Positions 44,574 through 54,880 of a stretch of 64,000 nucleotides of DNA are shown here, one piece after another. Positions within the stretch are counted from its first letter, which is position 1, and the number at the start of each line of letters is the position of its first letter. The stretch spans positions 372,001 through 436,000 of the forward strand of contig NZ_JARGEM010000001.1 in NCBI RefSeq assembly GCF_029211225.1, given 5' to 3'. Made by a program: the position numbers and the translations under genes. The notes under the pieces were generated by a model. It did no database searches. It worked only from the letters and a program-made list of their open reading frames with translations, and was not told the DNA's origin. The stretch comes from Antiquaquibacter metalliresistens (lineage in GTDB: Bacteria > Actinomycetota > Actinomycetes > Actinomycetales > Microbacteriaceae).

Positions 44574-44587
44574 TGAGAGCGCTCCCA
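44574..44587. promoter_or_regulatory. CebR operator 2
   Basis: TGAGAGCGCTCCCA, one mismatch to the 14-bp consensus, centred 24 bp from operator 1 and just downstream of the -10 hexamer, overlapping the expected transcription start. Confidence 0.75.
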
Positions 44588-44600
44588 CGCGGTCGAGCAC

Positions 44601-44630
44601 AGACTAGGCGGGCGCCCGAAACCCTGTCAA
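44601..44630 (-). promoter_or_regulatory. cebE promoter, TTGACA-18-TAGTCT
   Basis: On the minus strand TTGACA (44630-44625) and TAGTCT (44606-44601) are 18 bp apart, a strong vegetative promoter framed by CebR operators on both sides. Confidence 0.75.
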
Positions 44631-44638
44631 CTACGGCG

Positions 44639-44652
44639 TGAGAGCGCTCCCA
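44639..44652. promoter_or_regulatory. CebR operator 3
   Basis: TGAGAGCGCTCCCA again, 9 bp upstream of the -35 element of cebE. Confidence 0.7.
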
Positions 44653-44657
44653 GGGCC

Positions 44658-44669
44658 GCAAGCGCTTGC
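44658..44669. promoter_or_regulatory. LacI-type palindrome GCAAGCGCTTGC
   Basis: Perfect 12-bp palindrome with the AGCGCT core common to LacI-family operators but different flanks, 18 bp from operator 3 (centre to centre). It may be a weak CebR site or a site for another LacI protein. Confidence 0.5.
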
Positions 44670-44759
44670 TCCCGCGGAATCCCGGCGAAGTTCACCCCCG
44701 ACGGGCCCGGAAAATTCGGTCGCGAGCGACACCGACACCCGGGCCCGCCGGTCGTGAAA

Positions 44760-46559
44760 TCAGCGGGGGTTGACCTCTGACGAGGTCGTCTCCTCGTCGG
44801 TGAGTTCGTCCTCGGCGGTCGTCGTGTCGGGGGCGATGAGCGCTCCGGCGGCAGCCGCCTCCTCCTGCGCGAGCACGTCTGCCGCCGCGTTCTCCTGCAG
44901 CGCCGAGTGCTGGCGCAGGGGGGCGGCCTTGAGGAAGAAGCTCAGCACGAACGCGAGCAGCACGACGCCGAGCGCGATCCAGTAGATGGTGATCGATGCG
45001 TTCGCGAAGCCCTCGAGGAATGGGGCCGTCAGCCGCGGATCGGCACCGTTCAGGAACGAGGTGTCGCCGTTGAGCGCCCCACCCAGGTCGCCACCGGCCT
45101 GCCCCTGCTGGTAGAGGGCGATGATGTCGGCGTTGGCCGGGTCGGCGAGCACCTTCGGGTCGGCGAGCGCCTCCTGAATGCCGTCGGTCACGGCCGGGAG
45201 CTTGAACGCGTCGGCGATGAGCTCGGGGATGCGCGTGAAGAGCACCGAGAGCAGGATCGCCGTGCCCAGCGTGCCACCGATCTGCCGGAAGAACGTCGAC
45301 GAACTCGTCGCGACGCCGATCTCGCGAGGGCCGACGGAGTTCTGGCTGGCGATGGTGAGCGTCTGCATGAGCTGGCCGAGGCCGAGGCCGATGAACAGCA
45401 TCCCGATCATGACGAACCAGACGGGCTTGTCTGCCGTTGCGAAGGTCAGCACGAAGAAGCCGACCGCGAGAGAGCCGGTACCGATCTTCGGGAACATGCT
45501 GTAGCGACCGGTGCGGGCGATGATCTGGCCGCTCGCGATCGAGGAGATCATGAGCCCCAGGATCATGGGCAGCATGAGGAATCCGCTCTCGGTCGGGGTG
45601 GCCCCGTTGACGAGCTGCAGGTACAGCGGGATCGTCATCATCGCGCCGAACATGCCGAAGCCGACGAGCACGCCGAGCACCGTCGCCATCGAGAATGTGG
45701 GGTGCTTGAACAGGCGCAGGGGGATCAGCGCGTCATCGCCCATCACGCGCTCGATCAGGATGAAGGCGACGATGCCGAGCGCGCCCACCACGTAGCAGGC
45801 GAATGCTGCGGGTGAGGCCCAGCCCCACTCGCGTCCGTTCTCGGCCACGAGCAGCAGCGGGACGAGGCCGATGATCACGGTCGTCGCACCCCACCAGTCG
45901 ATGCGCACGCTGCGGCGCGTGTGCGGGATGTGGAGGAAGCGCAGCACGATCGCGAGGGCGACGAGGCCGATCGGGAGGTTGATGAGGAACACCCAGCGCC
46001 ATCCGGTGATGAACAGGATCTCGGGGGTGCCCGCGAGGAGGCCGCCGATGAGCGGACCGATGACGCTGGAGATGCCGAACACCGCGAGGAAGTAGCCCTG
46101 GTACTTGGCGCGTTCGCGCGGCGCGAGGATGTCACCCATGATCGCCAGGGGCAGCGCCATGAGTCCGCCGGCCCCGAGGCCCTGGATCGCACGGAAGGCG
46201 GCGAGCTGCGTCATGTCCTGCGCGAAGCCGGCCGCCACCGACCCGACGAGGAAGATCGAGATCGCGAGCAGGAACAGTGGACGACGACCGAAGATGTCGC
46301 TGAGCTTGCCGTAGAGCGGCGTGGAGATCGTCGCGACGATGAGGTATGCGGTCGTCACGCCGGCCTGTTGGCTCAGACCGTTCAGGTCGTCTGAGATGGT
46401 GCGGATCGAGGTGCCGACGATCGTCTGATCGAGCGCCGAGAGGAACATGCCCGCCATGAGCCCGAAGATCACGAAGAGGATCTGGCGGTGCGTCATCACC
46501 CCGCCCGCCTCGGCGATCTCTCGTGCCTGCTGCTGGCCCCTGGATTCGACCTTTGCCAT
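44760..46559 (-). CDS. DHA2-family multidrug MFS exporter
   Basis: Fourteen-helix drug:proton antiporter of 599 aa (EmrB/QacA type). FGLMAGMFLSALDQTIVGTS is helix 1; YGKLSDIFGRRPLFLLAISI is the loop 2-3 motif; FRAIQGLGAGGLMALPLAIM is the antiporter motif C region. An extracytoplasmic insertion near residues 470-530 precedes the last helix, and the acidic C-tail (EDELTDEETTSSEV) is cytoplasmic. ATG 46559 (MAKVESRGQQQAREIAEAGG) is preferred to the longer open frame. No regulator adjoins it. Confidence 0.92.
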   Translation of the reverse strand: MAKVESRGQQQAREIAEAGGVMTHRQILFVIFGLMAGMFLSALDQTIVGTSIRTISDDLNGLSQQAGVTTAYLIVATISTPLYGKLSDIFGRRPLFLLAISIFLVGSVAAGFAQDMTQLAAFRAIQGLGAGGLMALPLAIMGDILAPRERAKYQGYFLAVFGISSVIGPLIGGLLAGTPEILFITGWRWVFLINLPIGLVALAIVLRFLHIPHTRRSVRIDWWGATTVIIGLVPLLLVAENGREWGWASPAAFACYVVGALGIVAFILIERVMGDDALIPLRLFKHPTFSMATVLGVLVGFGMFGAMMTIPLYLQLVNGATPTESGFLMLPMILGLMISSIASGQIIARTGRYSMFPKIGTGSLAVGFFVLTFATADKPVWFVMIGMLFIGLGLGQLMQTLTIASQNSVGPREIGVATSSSTFFRQIGGTLGTAILLSVLFTRIPELIADAFKLPAVTDGIQEALADPKVLADPANADIIALYQQGQAGGDLGGALNGDTSFLNGADPRLTAPFLEGFANASITIYWIALGVVLLAFVLSFFLKAAPLRQHSALQENAAADVLAQEEAAAAGALIAPDTTTAEDELTDEETTSSEVNPR

Positions 46560-46695
46560 GACTGCCTTTTCACTGGATGGGCACCCGAAACGTGCCGAGA
46601 AGAAACTTGCGGAGACTGCAAAGTTACACGTCGCGCGGACTTGCGGCAAGCCGATTCGTACTCCCGGGGGAGTCAGTTGCGTGGCGGCCTCGCCC

Positions 46696-46701
46696 TAGGA
46701 T
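46696..46701 (+). promoter_or_regulatory. -10 hexamer TAGGAT of the carboxypeptidase gene
   Basis: TAGGAT ends 6 nt before the ATG at 46708. Confidence 0.5.
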
Positions 46702-46707
46702 CGAGGC

Positions 46708-47525
46708 ATGTCCGAGTTGCGCCCGAGGAACCGGCCGAGCCGCGAGGTGCGTCGTCGGCGCACGATCGTGATCGCCGTCGCGGTCGGCGCGATCCTCGTG
46801 ATCGGCGTCGTCGTGGCCGTGCTCGCGCTCACGCCGAAGACCGAGGAGGCTCCGATGCCCACACCCTCCGCAACGCCGTCCACGACACCGAGCCCGACTC
46901 CCACCCCGACTCCGACTCCCACCCCGACGTTCGACAAGAACGCGCAGTCGATCGACGATCCCAACAGCAACTGGGTCGTCGTGAACAAGCTGCGTCCCCT
47001 CAACCCTCCGGAGTACGAGCCCGATCTGATCTTCGTCGACGTGCCCTACGTCTACGAGCCCTATATGCGCCCGGAGGCGGCGGCCGCACTCATCAGCATG
47101 TTCTCGGCGTTCACCGCGGAGACCGGCCTGCAGATGCAGTCGCAGAGCGCCTACCGAAGCTACTGGAGCCAGGAGAGCGTCTACGCGGGATGGGTTGCGC
47201 AGCTGGGGCAAGAGCAGGCGGACCTCGAGAGTGCCCGCCCGGGCCACAGCGAGCACCAGACCGGGCTCACGATGGATGTCAGTGCGGTGCCGAACGTGTG
47301 CGCGCTCGAGGCCTGCTTCGGTGACACCCCGCAGGGCCAGTGGCTCGCCGCCAACAGCTGGAAGTATGGCTTCATCGTGCGCTACCCACAGGGCAAGACC
47401 GACATCACGGGGTACATCTGGGAGCCGTGGCACATGCGCTACGTCGGGGTGGAGCTCGCCACCGAGATGCACGACACGGGCATTCAGACGCTGGAGGAGT
47501 TCTTCGGACTTCCGGCGGCGCCGAC

Positions 47526-47535
<10 letters not shown>
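46708..47535 (+). CDS. VanY-type D-alanyl-D-alanine carboxypeptidase
   Basis: Peptidase family M15B protein of 275 aa, trimming peptidoglycan stem peptides outside the cell. After a basic N-terminus comes one membrane anchor ([20 protein letters not shown]), then a Pro-Thr repeat linker ([12 protein letters not shown], about residues 51-75) and the zinc domain: [13 protein letters not shown], the metal motif [12 protein letters not shown] and the second part [11 protein letters not shown]. The repeat linker is encoded by CCGACTCC-type DNA repeats prone to slippage. It overlaps convergent pgm by 10 bp. Confidence 0.92.
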
Positions 47536-49151
<1,616 letters not shown>

Positions 49152-49173
49152 GCCGCCTAGTCTTGCAGCACCA

Positions 49174-49179
49174 TAAACT
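49174..49179 (+). promoter_or_regulatory. -10 hexamer TAAACT of pheA
   Basis: TAAACT ends 7 nt before the ATG at 49187. Confidence 0.5.
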
Positions 49180-49186
49180 CGTGACC

Positions 49187-50119
49187 ATGTCAGCCGACGA
49201 GACCTATTCCTACCTTGGACCCGCCGGCACGTTCACCGAGGCGGCCCTCAAGCAGGTACCGCAGGCGGCGGGCAAGTCGTGGCGGCCCGTCAACAACGTC
49301 GGCGAGGCTCTCGACGATGTCGTCGCCGGGCGCAGCATCGCCGCCATGATCGCGATCGAGAACTCGATCGAGGGCGGCGTGAGCGTCGCGCAGGATGCGC
49401 TGGCGACCATTCCGGGCCTGCGAATCATCGGCGAGTACCTCGTGCCGGTCGACTTCGTACTGGTGGCGCGGCGAGGCACGACGCTGGCCGACGTGAAGGT
49501 GGTCAACGCGCATCCCGTCGCGTACGGCCAGACGCACCTGTGGCTCGACCGCAACCTGCCGGAGCACGGCCACATCCCCGCGACCTCGAACGTGGCCGCC
49601 GCGGCGGCCCTGCTCGAGAACGACCTCGCGGATGCCGCGGTCGCCCCACCCGGCATCGAGCAGCACCACGACCTCGAGGTGCTCGCCGAGGGCATCGGGG
49701 ACAACCCCAATGCGGTCACCCGCTTCGTGCTCGTGAGCCGCATCGCGCGGTTGCCCGAGCCGACCGGCAGCGACAAGACCTCGATCATCGCCGAGCTACC
49801 GGATGACACGGCCGGCCGCCTGCTCGAGATGCTCGAGCAGTTCGCCACCCGCGGTGTGAACATGAGCCTGCTCGAGTCGCGCCCCATCGGGGACGCTCTC
49901 GGGCGGTACCGCTTCGTCATCGACCTCGACGGGCACATCATGGACGAGCGAGTCGCCGACGCCTTGCTCGGCCTCAAGCGCTTCTCGCCGAGCGTGATCT
50001 TCCTCGGTAGCTACCCGCGGGCCGATCATCGGCGCATCAGCGTGACTCCGCGGTACGACAACGACGCGTTCGTGGACGCCCGGGATTGGTTGCGCGGACT
50101 CATCGCGGGGGAGAACTAG
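49187..50119 (+). CDS. pheA: prephenate dehydratase
   Basis: Converts prephenate to phenylpyruvate in phenylalanine synthesis; 310 aa. The catalytic domain runs from [20 protein letters not shown] to about residue 185, including [18 protein letters not shown] and [20 protein letters not shown]. The C-terminal ACT domain ([20 protein letters not shown]) has the Phe-binding motif LLESRPIG, so feedback inhibition is expected. ATG 49187 is supported by the upstream hexamer. Its stop shares CTAG with the convergent lipid kinase gene. Confidence 0.95.
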   Translation: MSADETYSYLGPAGTFTEAALKQVPQAAGKSWRPVNNVGEALDDVVAGRSIAAMIAIENSIEGGVSVAQDALATIPGLRIIGEYLVPVDFVLVARRGTTLADVKVVNAHPVAYGQTHLWLDRNLPEHGHIPATSNVAAAAALLENDLADAAVAPPGIEQHHDLEVLAEGIGDNPNAVTRFVLVSRIARLPEPTGSDKTSIIAELPDDTAGRLLEMLEQFATRGVNMSLLESRPIGDALGRYRFVIDLDGHIMDERVADALLGLKRFSPSVIFLGSYPRADHRRISVTPRYDNDAFVDARDWLRGLIAGEN

Positions 50120-51099
50120 GGCGCGGGCATCCGCACGTGCAGCGCACCGGGTTCGACCCAGAGGCGCACGGAATCGGCCTCGCCGAACTCGTCGCCATCG
50201 AGTTGGAACTCCTCGGGACGCTCGACCGACAAGTTCAGCTCACGCCCGCGCAGGTAGGTCACGTCGCGCACGTCCTTGGACAGATCGATGATCTTGCGGC
50301 CGATCGCAGACTTGCGCAGCACGCCATTCTCCCACGCCACCTTGCGCCACACCTTCGCCCAGCCGAAGGGGCCGCGCGGTCGAAGGGCGGCGATGTCGAG
50401 CAGGCCGTCGTCGGGCTTCGCATCGGGCATCAGCAGCAGGCCGCCGGGCAGCAGCCCGCAGTTGCCGACGATGATCGTGTGGGCGCTCATCGAGCGGGTC
50501 GGCGCATCGTCGAGCCGGTATGCGACGCGAAGCGGGCGCAGCTCCGGCAGCGAGCGGGCGATGCCGTCGACGTAGGCCAGCCAGCCCACCGCCTTCTTGA
50601 GCTTCTGGTTGGTGTGCTTGATCATCTTCGCGTCGAGGCCGAGTCCGGCCATCACCAGGAACGCGTGCTCCTCGCTGTCACCGTCGGCGCGCACGATGCG
50701 GGCCATGCCGAGGTCGATCGCGCGATCGACTCCGGAGAAGGCCACGGCGACGGCGGCCTCGAGATCGGTCAGGGGCAGGTCGAGGTTGCGCGCGAGGAGG
50801 TTGCCGGTGCCCGACGGCAAGAGGGCCAGGGGCACGTCGCTGCCGCGCAGGCCCTCGGCCACCGCCCGCACCGTGCCGTCACCGCCTGCGGCGAGCACGA
50901 CATCCGCGTTGCGTCGCACGGCGCTGCGCGCGACTTCGGCCCCGGTGTCGTCCGGAGTCGTCTCGAACCAGATCGACGCGCCCCATGACGCCTTCCGCGC
51001 TGCCGCATCGACCGCCGTGCGCAGCTTCTCGACGTCGACCTTGGTGGGGTTGACGATCACGGCCGCGTGTCGCCGGTGCCCGGTCCGAGGGTTCGCCAC
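50116..51099 (-). CDS. diacylglycerol kinase-family lipid kinase
   Basis: DAG/sphingosine-type kinase of 327 aa. AAVIVNPTKVDVEKLRTAVD starts the catalytic domain, the nucleotide motif is VLAAGGDGTVRAVAEGL and PLALLPSGTGNLLARNLDLP follows; GDEFGEADSVRLWVEPGALH ends the C-terminal beta domain. It phosphorylates diacylglycerol or a related lipid at the membrane. GTG 51099 has TACCGT 7 nt upstream; the longer open frame would overlap serS. Confidence 0.92.
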   Translation of the reverse strand: MANPRTGHRRHAAVIVNPTKVDVEKLRTAVDAAARKASWGASIWFETTPDDTGAEVARSAVRRNADVVLAAGGDGTVRAVAEGLRGSDVPLALLPSGTGNLLARNLDLPLTDLEAAVAVAFSGVDRAIDLGMARIVRADGDSEEHAFLVMAGLGLDAKMIKHTNQKLKKAVGWLAYVDGIARSLPELRPLRVAYRLDDAPTRSMSAHTIIVGNCGLLPGGLLLMPDAKPDDGLLDIAALRPRGPFGWAKVWRKVAWENGVLRKSAIGRKIIDLSKDVRDVTYLRGRELNLSVERPEEFQLDGDEFGEADSVRLWVEPGALHVRMPAP

Positions 51100-51106
51100 G
51101 GGGCCA

Positions 51107-51112
51107 ACGGTA
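51107..51112 (-). promoter_or_regulatory. -10 hexamer TACCGT of the lipid kinase gene
   Basis: TACCGT on the minus strand ends 7 nt before the GTG at 51099. It lies 14 bp from the divergent serS -10, so the two promoters are almost back to back. Confidence 0.45.
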
Positions 51113-51126
51113 GTGCATGCGCTCGG

Positions 51127-51132
51127 TAGGCT
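51127..51132 (+). promoter_or_regulatory. -10 hexamer TAGGCT of serS
   Basis: TAGGCT ends 6 nt before the GTG at 51139; GGGAGG between them could also act as a ribosome site if transcription began earlier. Confidence 0.5.
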
Positions 51133-51138
51133 GGGAGG

Positions 51139-52404
51139 GTGATCGACCCACAATTGCTCCGCGACGACCCGGACGCGGTGCGGCGGTCCCAGCAGGCCCG
51201 CGGTGCGTCAGTAGCCCTCGTGGACGACGCCATCGCCGCCGACCTGCGCCGCCGTTCCGGCATTCAGGAGTTCGAGAACCTGCGCGCGGAGCAGAACGCC
51301 TTCGGCAAGACGGTGGCGGCCGCACCCAAGGACCAGAAGGCCGCACTCGTCGCACAGGCTCAGGAACTCGCCGCGCGAGTCAAGTCCGCGCAGCAGGCGT
51401 CGACGGATGCCGAGGCCGAGTTCACCCGGATCGCCGGCGCCATCGGCAACCCCATCATCGACGGCGTCCCCGCCGGCGGCGAGGACGACTGGAGACTCGT
51501 GCGCGAGGTGGGAACCCCGCGCGGGTTCGACTTCGGGGCGCGCGATCACGCCGAGCTCGGGGAACTGCTTGGGGCGATCGACATCGCCCGGGGCGTGAAG
51601 GTCTCCGGCAGCCGCTTCTACTTCCTCAAGGGGGTCGGAGCCCGCCTCGAGCTCGGGCTCATGTCGATGGCGCTCGACCGGGCGATGGCCGAGGGTTTCA
51701 CACCTCTCATCACGCCGACGCTCGTGCGCCCCGAGATCATGGCCGGCACCGGCTTCCTCGGCGAGCACGCCGACGAGATCTACTATCTGCCGGCCGACGA
51801 CCTCTACCTCACCGGCACCTCGGAGGTCGCGCTCGCCGGCTACCACTCCGACGAGATCCTCGACCTGTCGTCCGGGCCGCTGCGGTACGCCGGGTGGTCG
51901 ACGTGCTATCGCCGGGAGGCGGGGTCTGCGGGCAGGGACAACCGCGGCATCCTTCGCGTGCACCAGTTCAACAAGCTGGAGATGTTCAGCTACGTGCTGC
52001 CCGAGGATGCCGAGGCCGAGCACGAACGCCTGCTCGGCTGGCAGGAAGCCATGCTGCAGGCGTGCGAGCTGGCGTACCGGGTGATCGACGTCGCGGCGGG
52101 CGATCTCGGCTCGTCCGCGGCTCGGAAGTTCGACGTGGAGGCCTGGGTGCCCACGCAGGGCACGTACCGCGAACTCACCTCCACGAGCAACTGCACCACG
52201 TACCAGGCGCGACGACTCGACATCCGGTACCGCACGGAGTCCGGGCGCACGACGCCGGTCGCGACGCTGAACGGCACGCTCGCCACCACCCGCTGGATCG
52301 TGGCCATCCTCGAGACCCACCAGCAGGCCGACGGCTCCGTCGTCGTGCCACAGGCGCTGCGCCCCTACGTCGGCGGTCTCGAGGTCTTCGAGCCCCATGA
52401 CTGA
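51139..52404 (+). CDS. serS: serine--tRNA ligase
   Basis: Class II aminoacyl-tRNA synthetase of 421 aa. The N-terminal coiled coil that grips the long variable arm of tRNA-Ser covers about residues 25-100. Class II motif 2 is [20 protein letters not shown] and motif 3 is [36 protein letters not shown] holds the serine pocket. Two tRNA-Ser genes lie 0.85 and 2.3 kb downstream. The stop overlaps the HAD gene start by 8 bases. Confidence 0.97.
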   Translation: MIDPQLLRDDPDAVRRSQQARGASVALVDDAIAADLRRRSGIQEFENLRAEQNAFGKTVAAAPKDQKAALVAQAQELAARVKSAQQASTDAEAEFTRIAGAIGNPIIDGVPAGGEDDWRLVREVGTPRGFDFGARDHAELGELLGAIDIARGVKVSGSRFYFLKGVGARLELGLMSMALDRAMAEGFTPLITPTLVRPEIMAGTGFLGEHADEIYYLPADDLYLTGTSEVALAGYHSDEILDLSSGPLRYAGWSTCYRREAGSAGRDNRGILRVHQFNKLEMFSYVLPEDAEAEHERLLGWQEAMLQACELAYRVIDVAAGDLGSSAARKFDVEAWVPTQGTYRELTSTSNCTTYQARRLDIRYRTESGRTTPVATLNGTLATTRWIVAILETHQQADGSVVVPQALRPYVGGLEVFEPHD

Positions 52405-53194
52405 GTGGTTGATCGCCCTCGACATCGACGGCACCGTGCTGCGGGAGGACGGCGGCATGAACGACGCCGTCATCGGCGCGGTTGCACGGGTGCGGGACGC
52501 GGGTCACGAGGTGATGCTCGCGACCGGACGTTCGGTCGCCATGACGCTGCCGATCCTCGACCGGCTCGGTATCACCCCGCAGTATGTGGTCTGCTCGAAC
52601 GGCGCCATCACGCTCAGGCGCGACCCGGAAGCGCCGACCGGATACTCGCGCGAGTTCGTCGAGACCTTCGATCCGACCGCGGTGCTCACCACGATCCGCG
52701 GCAGTCTGGAATCGGCCAACTACGCCGTCGAGGATGAGCAGGGCATGTACCGCTACACCGGGTACTTTCCCGACGGCACCCTCGGTGCCGTGAGCGAGCA
52801 GGTGGAGTTCGAGGACCTGCTCGTGGCCCGCGCGACCCGAGTGGTGGTGATCTCGCCCGGGCATGCGATCGAGGACTTCCTCTCGGTGGTCGAGCGCATG
52901 GGGCTGCACAAGGTCAGCTACAACGTCGGCTGGACGGCGTGGCTCGACATCGCCCCCGACGGAGTGAACAAGGCCACCGCGCTCGAGCGTGTGCGCGAGC
53001 TGCTGAACGTGCCGCGGTCGCGGGTGCTCGCGGTCGGGGACGGGCGCAACGACATCGACATGCTCGCGTGGGCGGCCGCCGAGGGTCGCGGCGTCGCCAT
53101 GGGCCAGGCGCCGGACGAGGTGCGCGCCGTGGCCAACGAGGTCACCGCGACCGACCTCGACGACGGCGTCGCGCTCGTGCTCGACACTCTCTGA
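52397..53194 (+). CDS. Cof-type HAD phosphatase
   Basis: Haloacid dehalogenase-superfamily phosphatase of 265 aa with a C2 cap. Motif I is [12 protein letters not shown], motif II lies in [10 protein letters not shown], motif III lysine precedes [10 protein letters not shown] and motif IV is [14 protein letters not shown]. It removes phosphate from small cytoplasmic metabolites such as sugar phosphates or flavin nucleotides; the substrate is not identifiable. It is coupled to serS. Confidence 0.92.
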   Translation: MTEWLIALDIDGTVLREDGGMNDAVIGAVARVRDAGHEVMLATGRSVAMTLPILDRLGITPQYVVCSNGAITLRRDPEAPTGYSREFVETFDPTAVLTTIRGSLESANYAVEDEQGMYRYTGYFPDGTLGAVSEQVEFEDLLVARATRVVVISPGHAIEDFLSVVERMGLHKVSYNVGWTAWLDIAPDGVNKATALERVRELLNVPRSRVLAVGDGRNDIDMLAWAAAEGRGVAMGQAPDEVRAVANEVTATDLDDGVALVLDTL

Positions 53195-53228
53195 TCGGAT
53201 CCTCAGGGTCCGCGCGGAACCCATCGGA

Positions 53229-53234
53229 TACACT
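53229..53234 (+). promoter_or_regulatory. -10 hexamer TACACT upstream of tRNA-Ser(UGA)
   Basis: TACACT ends 18 bp before the tRNA, a plausible distance for a short 5' leader. Confidence 0.4.
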
Positions 53235-53252
53235 CGGAGACTGGTTATGCCG

Positions 53253-53337
53253 GGAGGGCTGTCCGAGCGGCCGATGGAGCCAGTCTTGAAAACTGGTGGG
53301 CAGCAATGTCTCGTGGGTTCGAATCCCACGCCCTCCG
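53253..53337 (+). tRNA. tRNA-Ser (anticodon UGA)
   Basis: 85-nt class II tRNA. The acceptor stem GGAGGGC pairs with GCCCTCC, followed by discriminator G. The anticodon stem CCAGT/ACTGG encloses CTTGAAA with TGA at 53287-53289. The T arm is GTGGGTTCGAATCCCAC, and the long variable arm of serine tRNAs is present. CCA is not encoded. Confidence 0.97.
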
Positions 53338-53380
53338 CCGCAGGTATCATCCCACCGCCGGGCAACGAAAGGGAACCACC

Positions 53381-54691
53381 ATGAGCGAGCTCCGCCCCCG
53401 CTCCGAGTCGCAAGGCTCGGGCGAGCTGCGTTCACGCTCTCGCGGCGCCGCGAAGCAGCCGGGCATCGCCCGTCACGGTCGGTTGCGCAAGCGCTCGCCG
53501 CTCGGTGCGATCTTCGGGTTCATCGCCGCCGCGCTCGCCGTGGTTCTGGTCTCGGGCGCCTCGATCGGTGCGGTTGCCTTCAACGCCCTGTACTCCCAGG
53601 CGGATGTCGTCGAGATCATCGGCGAGACCGACGGCCCGCCGCCGCAGATCGGTGCCATCGAGGGTGGGTTCAACATCCTGATCGTCGGCAGCGACCGCTG
53701 CGAGAACGAGGGATGCGAGGAGGGCGAACGCGGGTCGAGCGAGCTCAACGACGTCAACCTTCTGCTTCACGTCTCCCAGGACCAGACCAACGCCGTCGCG
53801 ATCAGCTTCCCTCGAGACATGGTCGTGGGCATCCCCGAATGCCCGTGGCGCGACGGAGACGGAACCAAGGCCTACTCGACCGAGCCCATCAACGTCGCGA
53901 TGTACTACGGGGGCCTCAACTGCGTCGTGATGACCGTGTCCGAGCTGACCGGGCTTCCGATCCAGTTCGCAGGTGTCATCACCTTCAACGGCGTCATCAA
54001 CATGTCGAACGCCATCGGCGGCGTCGAGGTGTGCGTGGATGCGCCGATCTACGATCCGTACACGGGACTGGACCTGCCGACCGCTGGTACTCACACGCTG
54101 CTCGGCCCAGACGCCCTCGCGTTCCTCCGAAGCCGCCACGGGGTCGGCGATGGGAGCGACCTCACGCGCATCAGTTCCCAGCAGGTGTACCTGTCTTCGC
54201 TCGTCCGCAAGCTTCAGGCGGACGGCACGCTCGGCAACCCGAGCGTGCTCTACAACATTGCGAACGCCGCGTTGGGCAGCATGACGTTGTCGTCGAATCT
54301 CGCGGACGTGCCGACGATGGTGTCGATCGCCCTTGCGCTGAAGAACATCCCCCTGGAGCGGATCACCTTCGTGCAGTACCCGGGCAGCACCGGTGGCACC
54401 GGCATCTACGCGGGCAAGGTGCGACCCAACCTCGCGCTCGGCGATGAGATGATGGCGCTCGTGCGAGCGGACCAGCCGTTCCTGCTCACCGAGGCGGGTG
54501 ACGGGGCGGGCTCGGAAGAGGTGGCGCCGCCGGTGACGACCCCGGTCAAGAAGCCGACCGACCTGACCAACCCCGAGCCGGTGGCCACCGAGGAGCCTGT
54601 CGCCCCCGTCGACAACACCGGGCTGCCGGTGCTCTCCGGCATCCGCGGGCAGACCGCTGCGAACTACACCTGCTCGATCTCGAACGAGTAG
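53381..54691 (+). CDS. LytR-CpsA-Psr (LCP) family protein
   Basis: Membrane-anchored phosphotransferase of 436 aa that links teichoic acids, polysaccharides or other polymers to peptidoglycan. A basic cytoplasmic segment precedes one membrane helix (AIFGFIAAALAVVLVSGASI, about residues 46-65). The LCP domain begins at FNILIVGSDRCENEG and includes AISFPRDMVVGIPE (arginine binding the lipid pyrophosphate), INVAMYYGGLNCVVMTVSEL and AFLRSRHGVGDGSDLTRI. A Pro/Thr/Glu-rich region and a short Cys-containing C-terminus (YTCSISNE) follow. ATG 53381 has AAAGGGA upstream. It sits between two tRNA-Ser genes. Confidence 0.94.
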   Translation: MSELRPRSESQGSGELRSRSRGAAKQPGIARHGRLRKRSPLGAIFGFIAAALAVVLVSGASIGAVAFNALYSQADVVEIIGETDGPPPQIGAIEGGFNILIVGSDRCENEGCEEGERGSSELNDVNLLLHVSQDQTNAVAISFPRDMVVGIPECPWRDGDGTKAYSTEPINVAMYYGGLNCVVMTVSELTGLPIQFAGVITFNGVINMSNAIGGVEVCVDAPIYDPYTGLDLPTAGTHTLLGPDALAFLRSRHGVGDGSDLTRISSQQVYLSSLVRKLQADGTLGNPSVLYNIANAALGSMTLSSNLADVPTMVSIALALKNIPLERITFVQYPGSTGGTGIYAGKVRPNLALGDEMMALVRADQPFLLTEAGDGAGSEEVAPPVTTPVKKPTDLTNPEPVATEEPVAPVDNTGLPVLSGIRGQTAANYTCSISNE

Positions 54692-54715
54692 TTCGAGCGG
54701 CCGTCGCGCTGCGGC

Positions 54716-54721
54716 TATGAT
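54716..54721 (+). promoter_or_regulatory. -10 hexamer TATGAT upstream of tRNA-Ser(GCU)
   Basis: TATGAT ends 16 bp before the tRNA gene. Confidence 0.45.
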
Positions 54722-54737
54722 GGCTCAGGTACTACCG

Positions 54738-54826
54738 GGAGACGTCGCATAGTTCGGCCTAGTGCACCACCCTGCTAAGGTGGAGTCCCCTCACGGGGAC
54801 CGAGGGTTCAAATCCCTCCGTCTCCG
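54738..54826 (+). tRNA. tRNA-Ser (anticodon GCU), integration target
   Basis: 89-nt class II tRNA. The acceptor stem GGAGACG pairs with CGTCTCC, discriminator G. The anticodon stem CCACC/GGTGG encloses CTGCTAA with GCT at 54774-54776. The variable arm is built on GTCCCCTCACGGGGAC and the T arm on GAGGGTTCAAATCCCTC. An integrase gene reads towards its 3' end 54 bp away, so the 3' half is probably the attachment site. Confidence 0.97.
54800..54826. other. candidate attachment site (attL) in tRNA-Ser(GCU)
   Basis: The T arm and acceptor 3' strand are the usual crossover region of tyrosine integrases that target tRNA genes. The tRNA is intact, as expected when an element restores the 3' end. No second copy of GGTTCAAATCCC was found downstream, so the other end lies beyond the window or has decayed. 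Confidence 0.45.
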
Positions 54827-54880
54827 CTGGAAATCCCTGGTCAGAGCCTGTTTCTTCCGGCTCGCCAGGAGGCGTTGAGT

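Noticed and set aside
46855-46935. CCGACTCC-type tandem repeats as a possible CRISPR or VNTR locus
   Set aside because: They lie in frame and encode the Pro-Thr linker of the carboxypeptidase. There are no spacers, so not CRISPR; slippage is possible but not shown.
53201-53224. Imperfect GGGTCC/GGAACCC hairpin after the HAD gene
   Set aside because: The stem is short with a bulge and no T-run, which is too weak to call a terminator.
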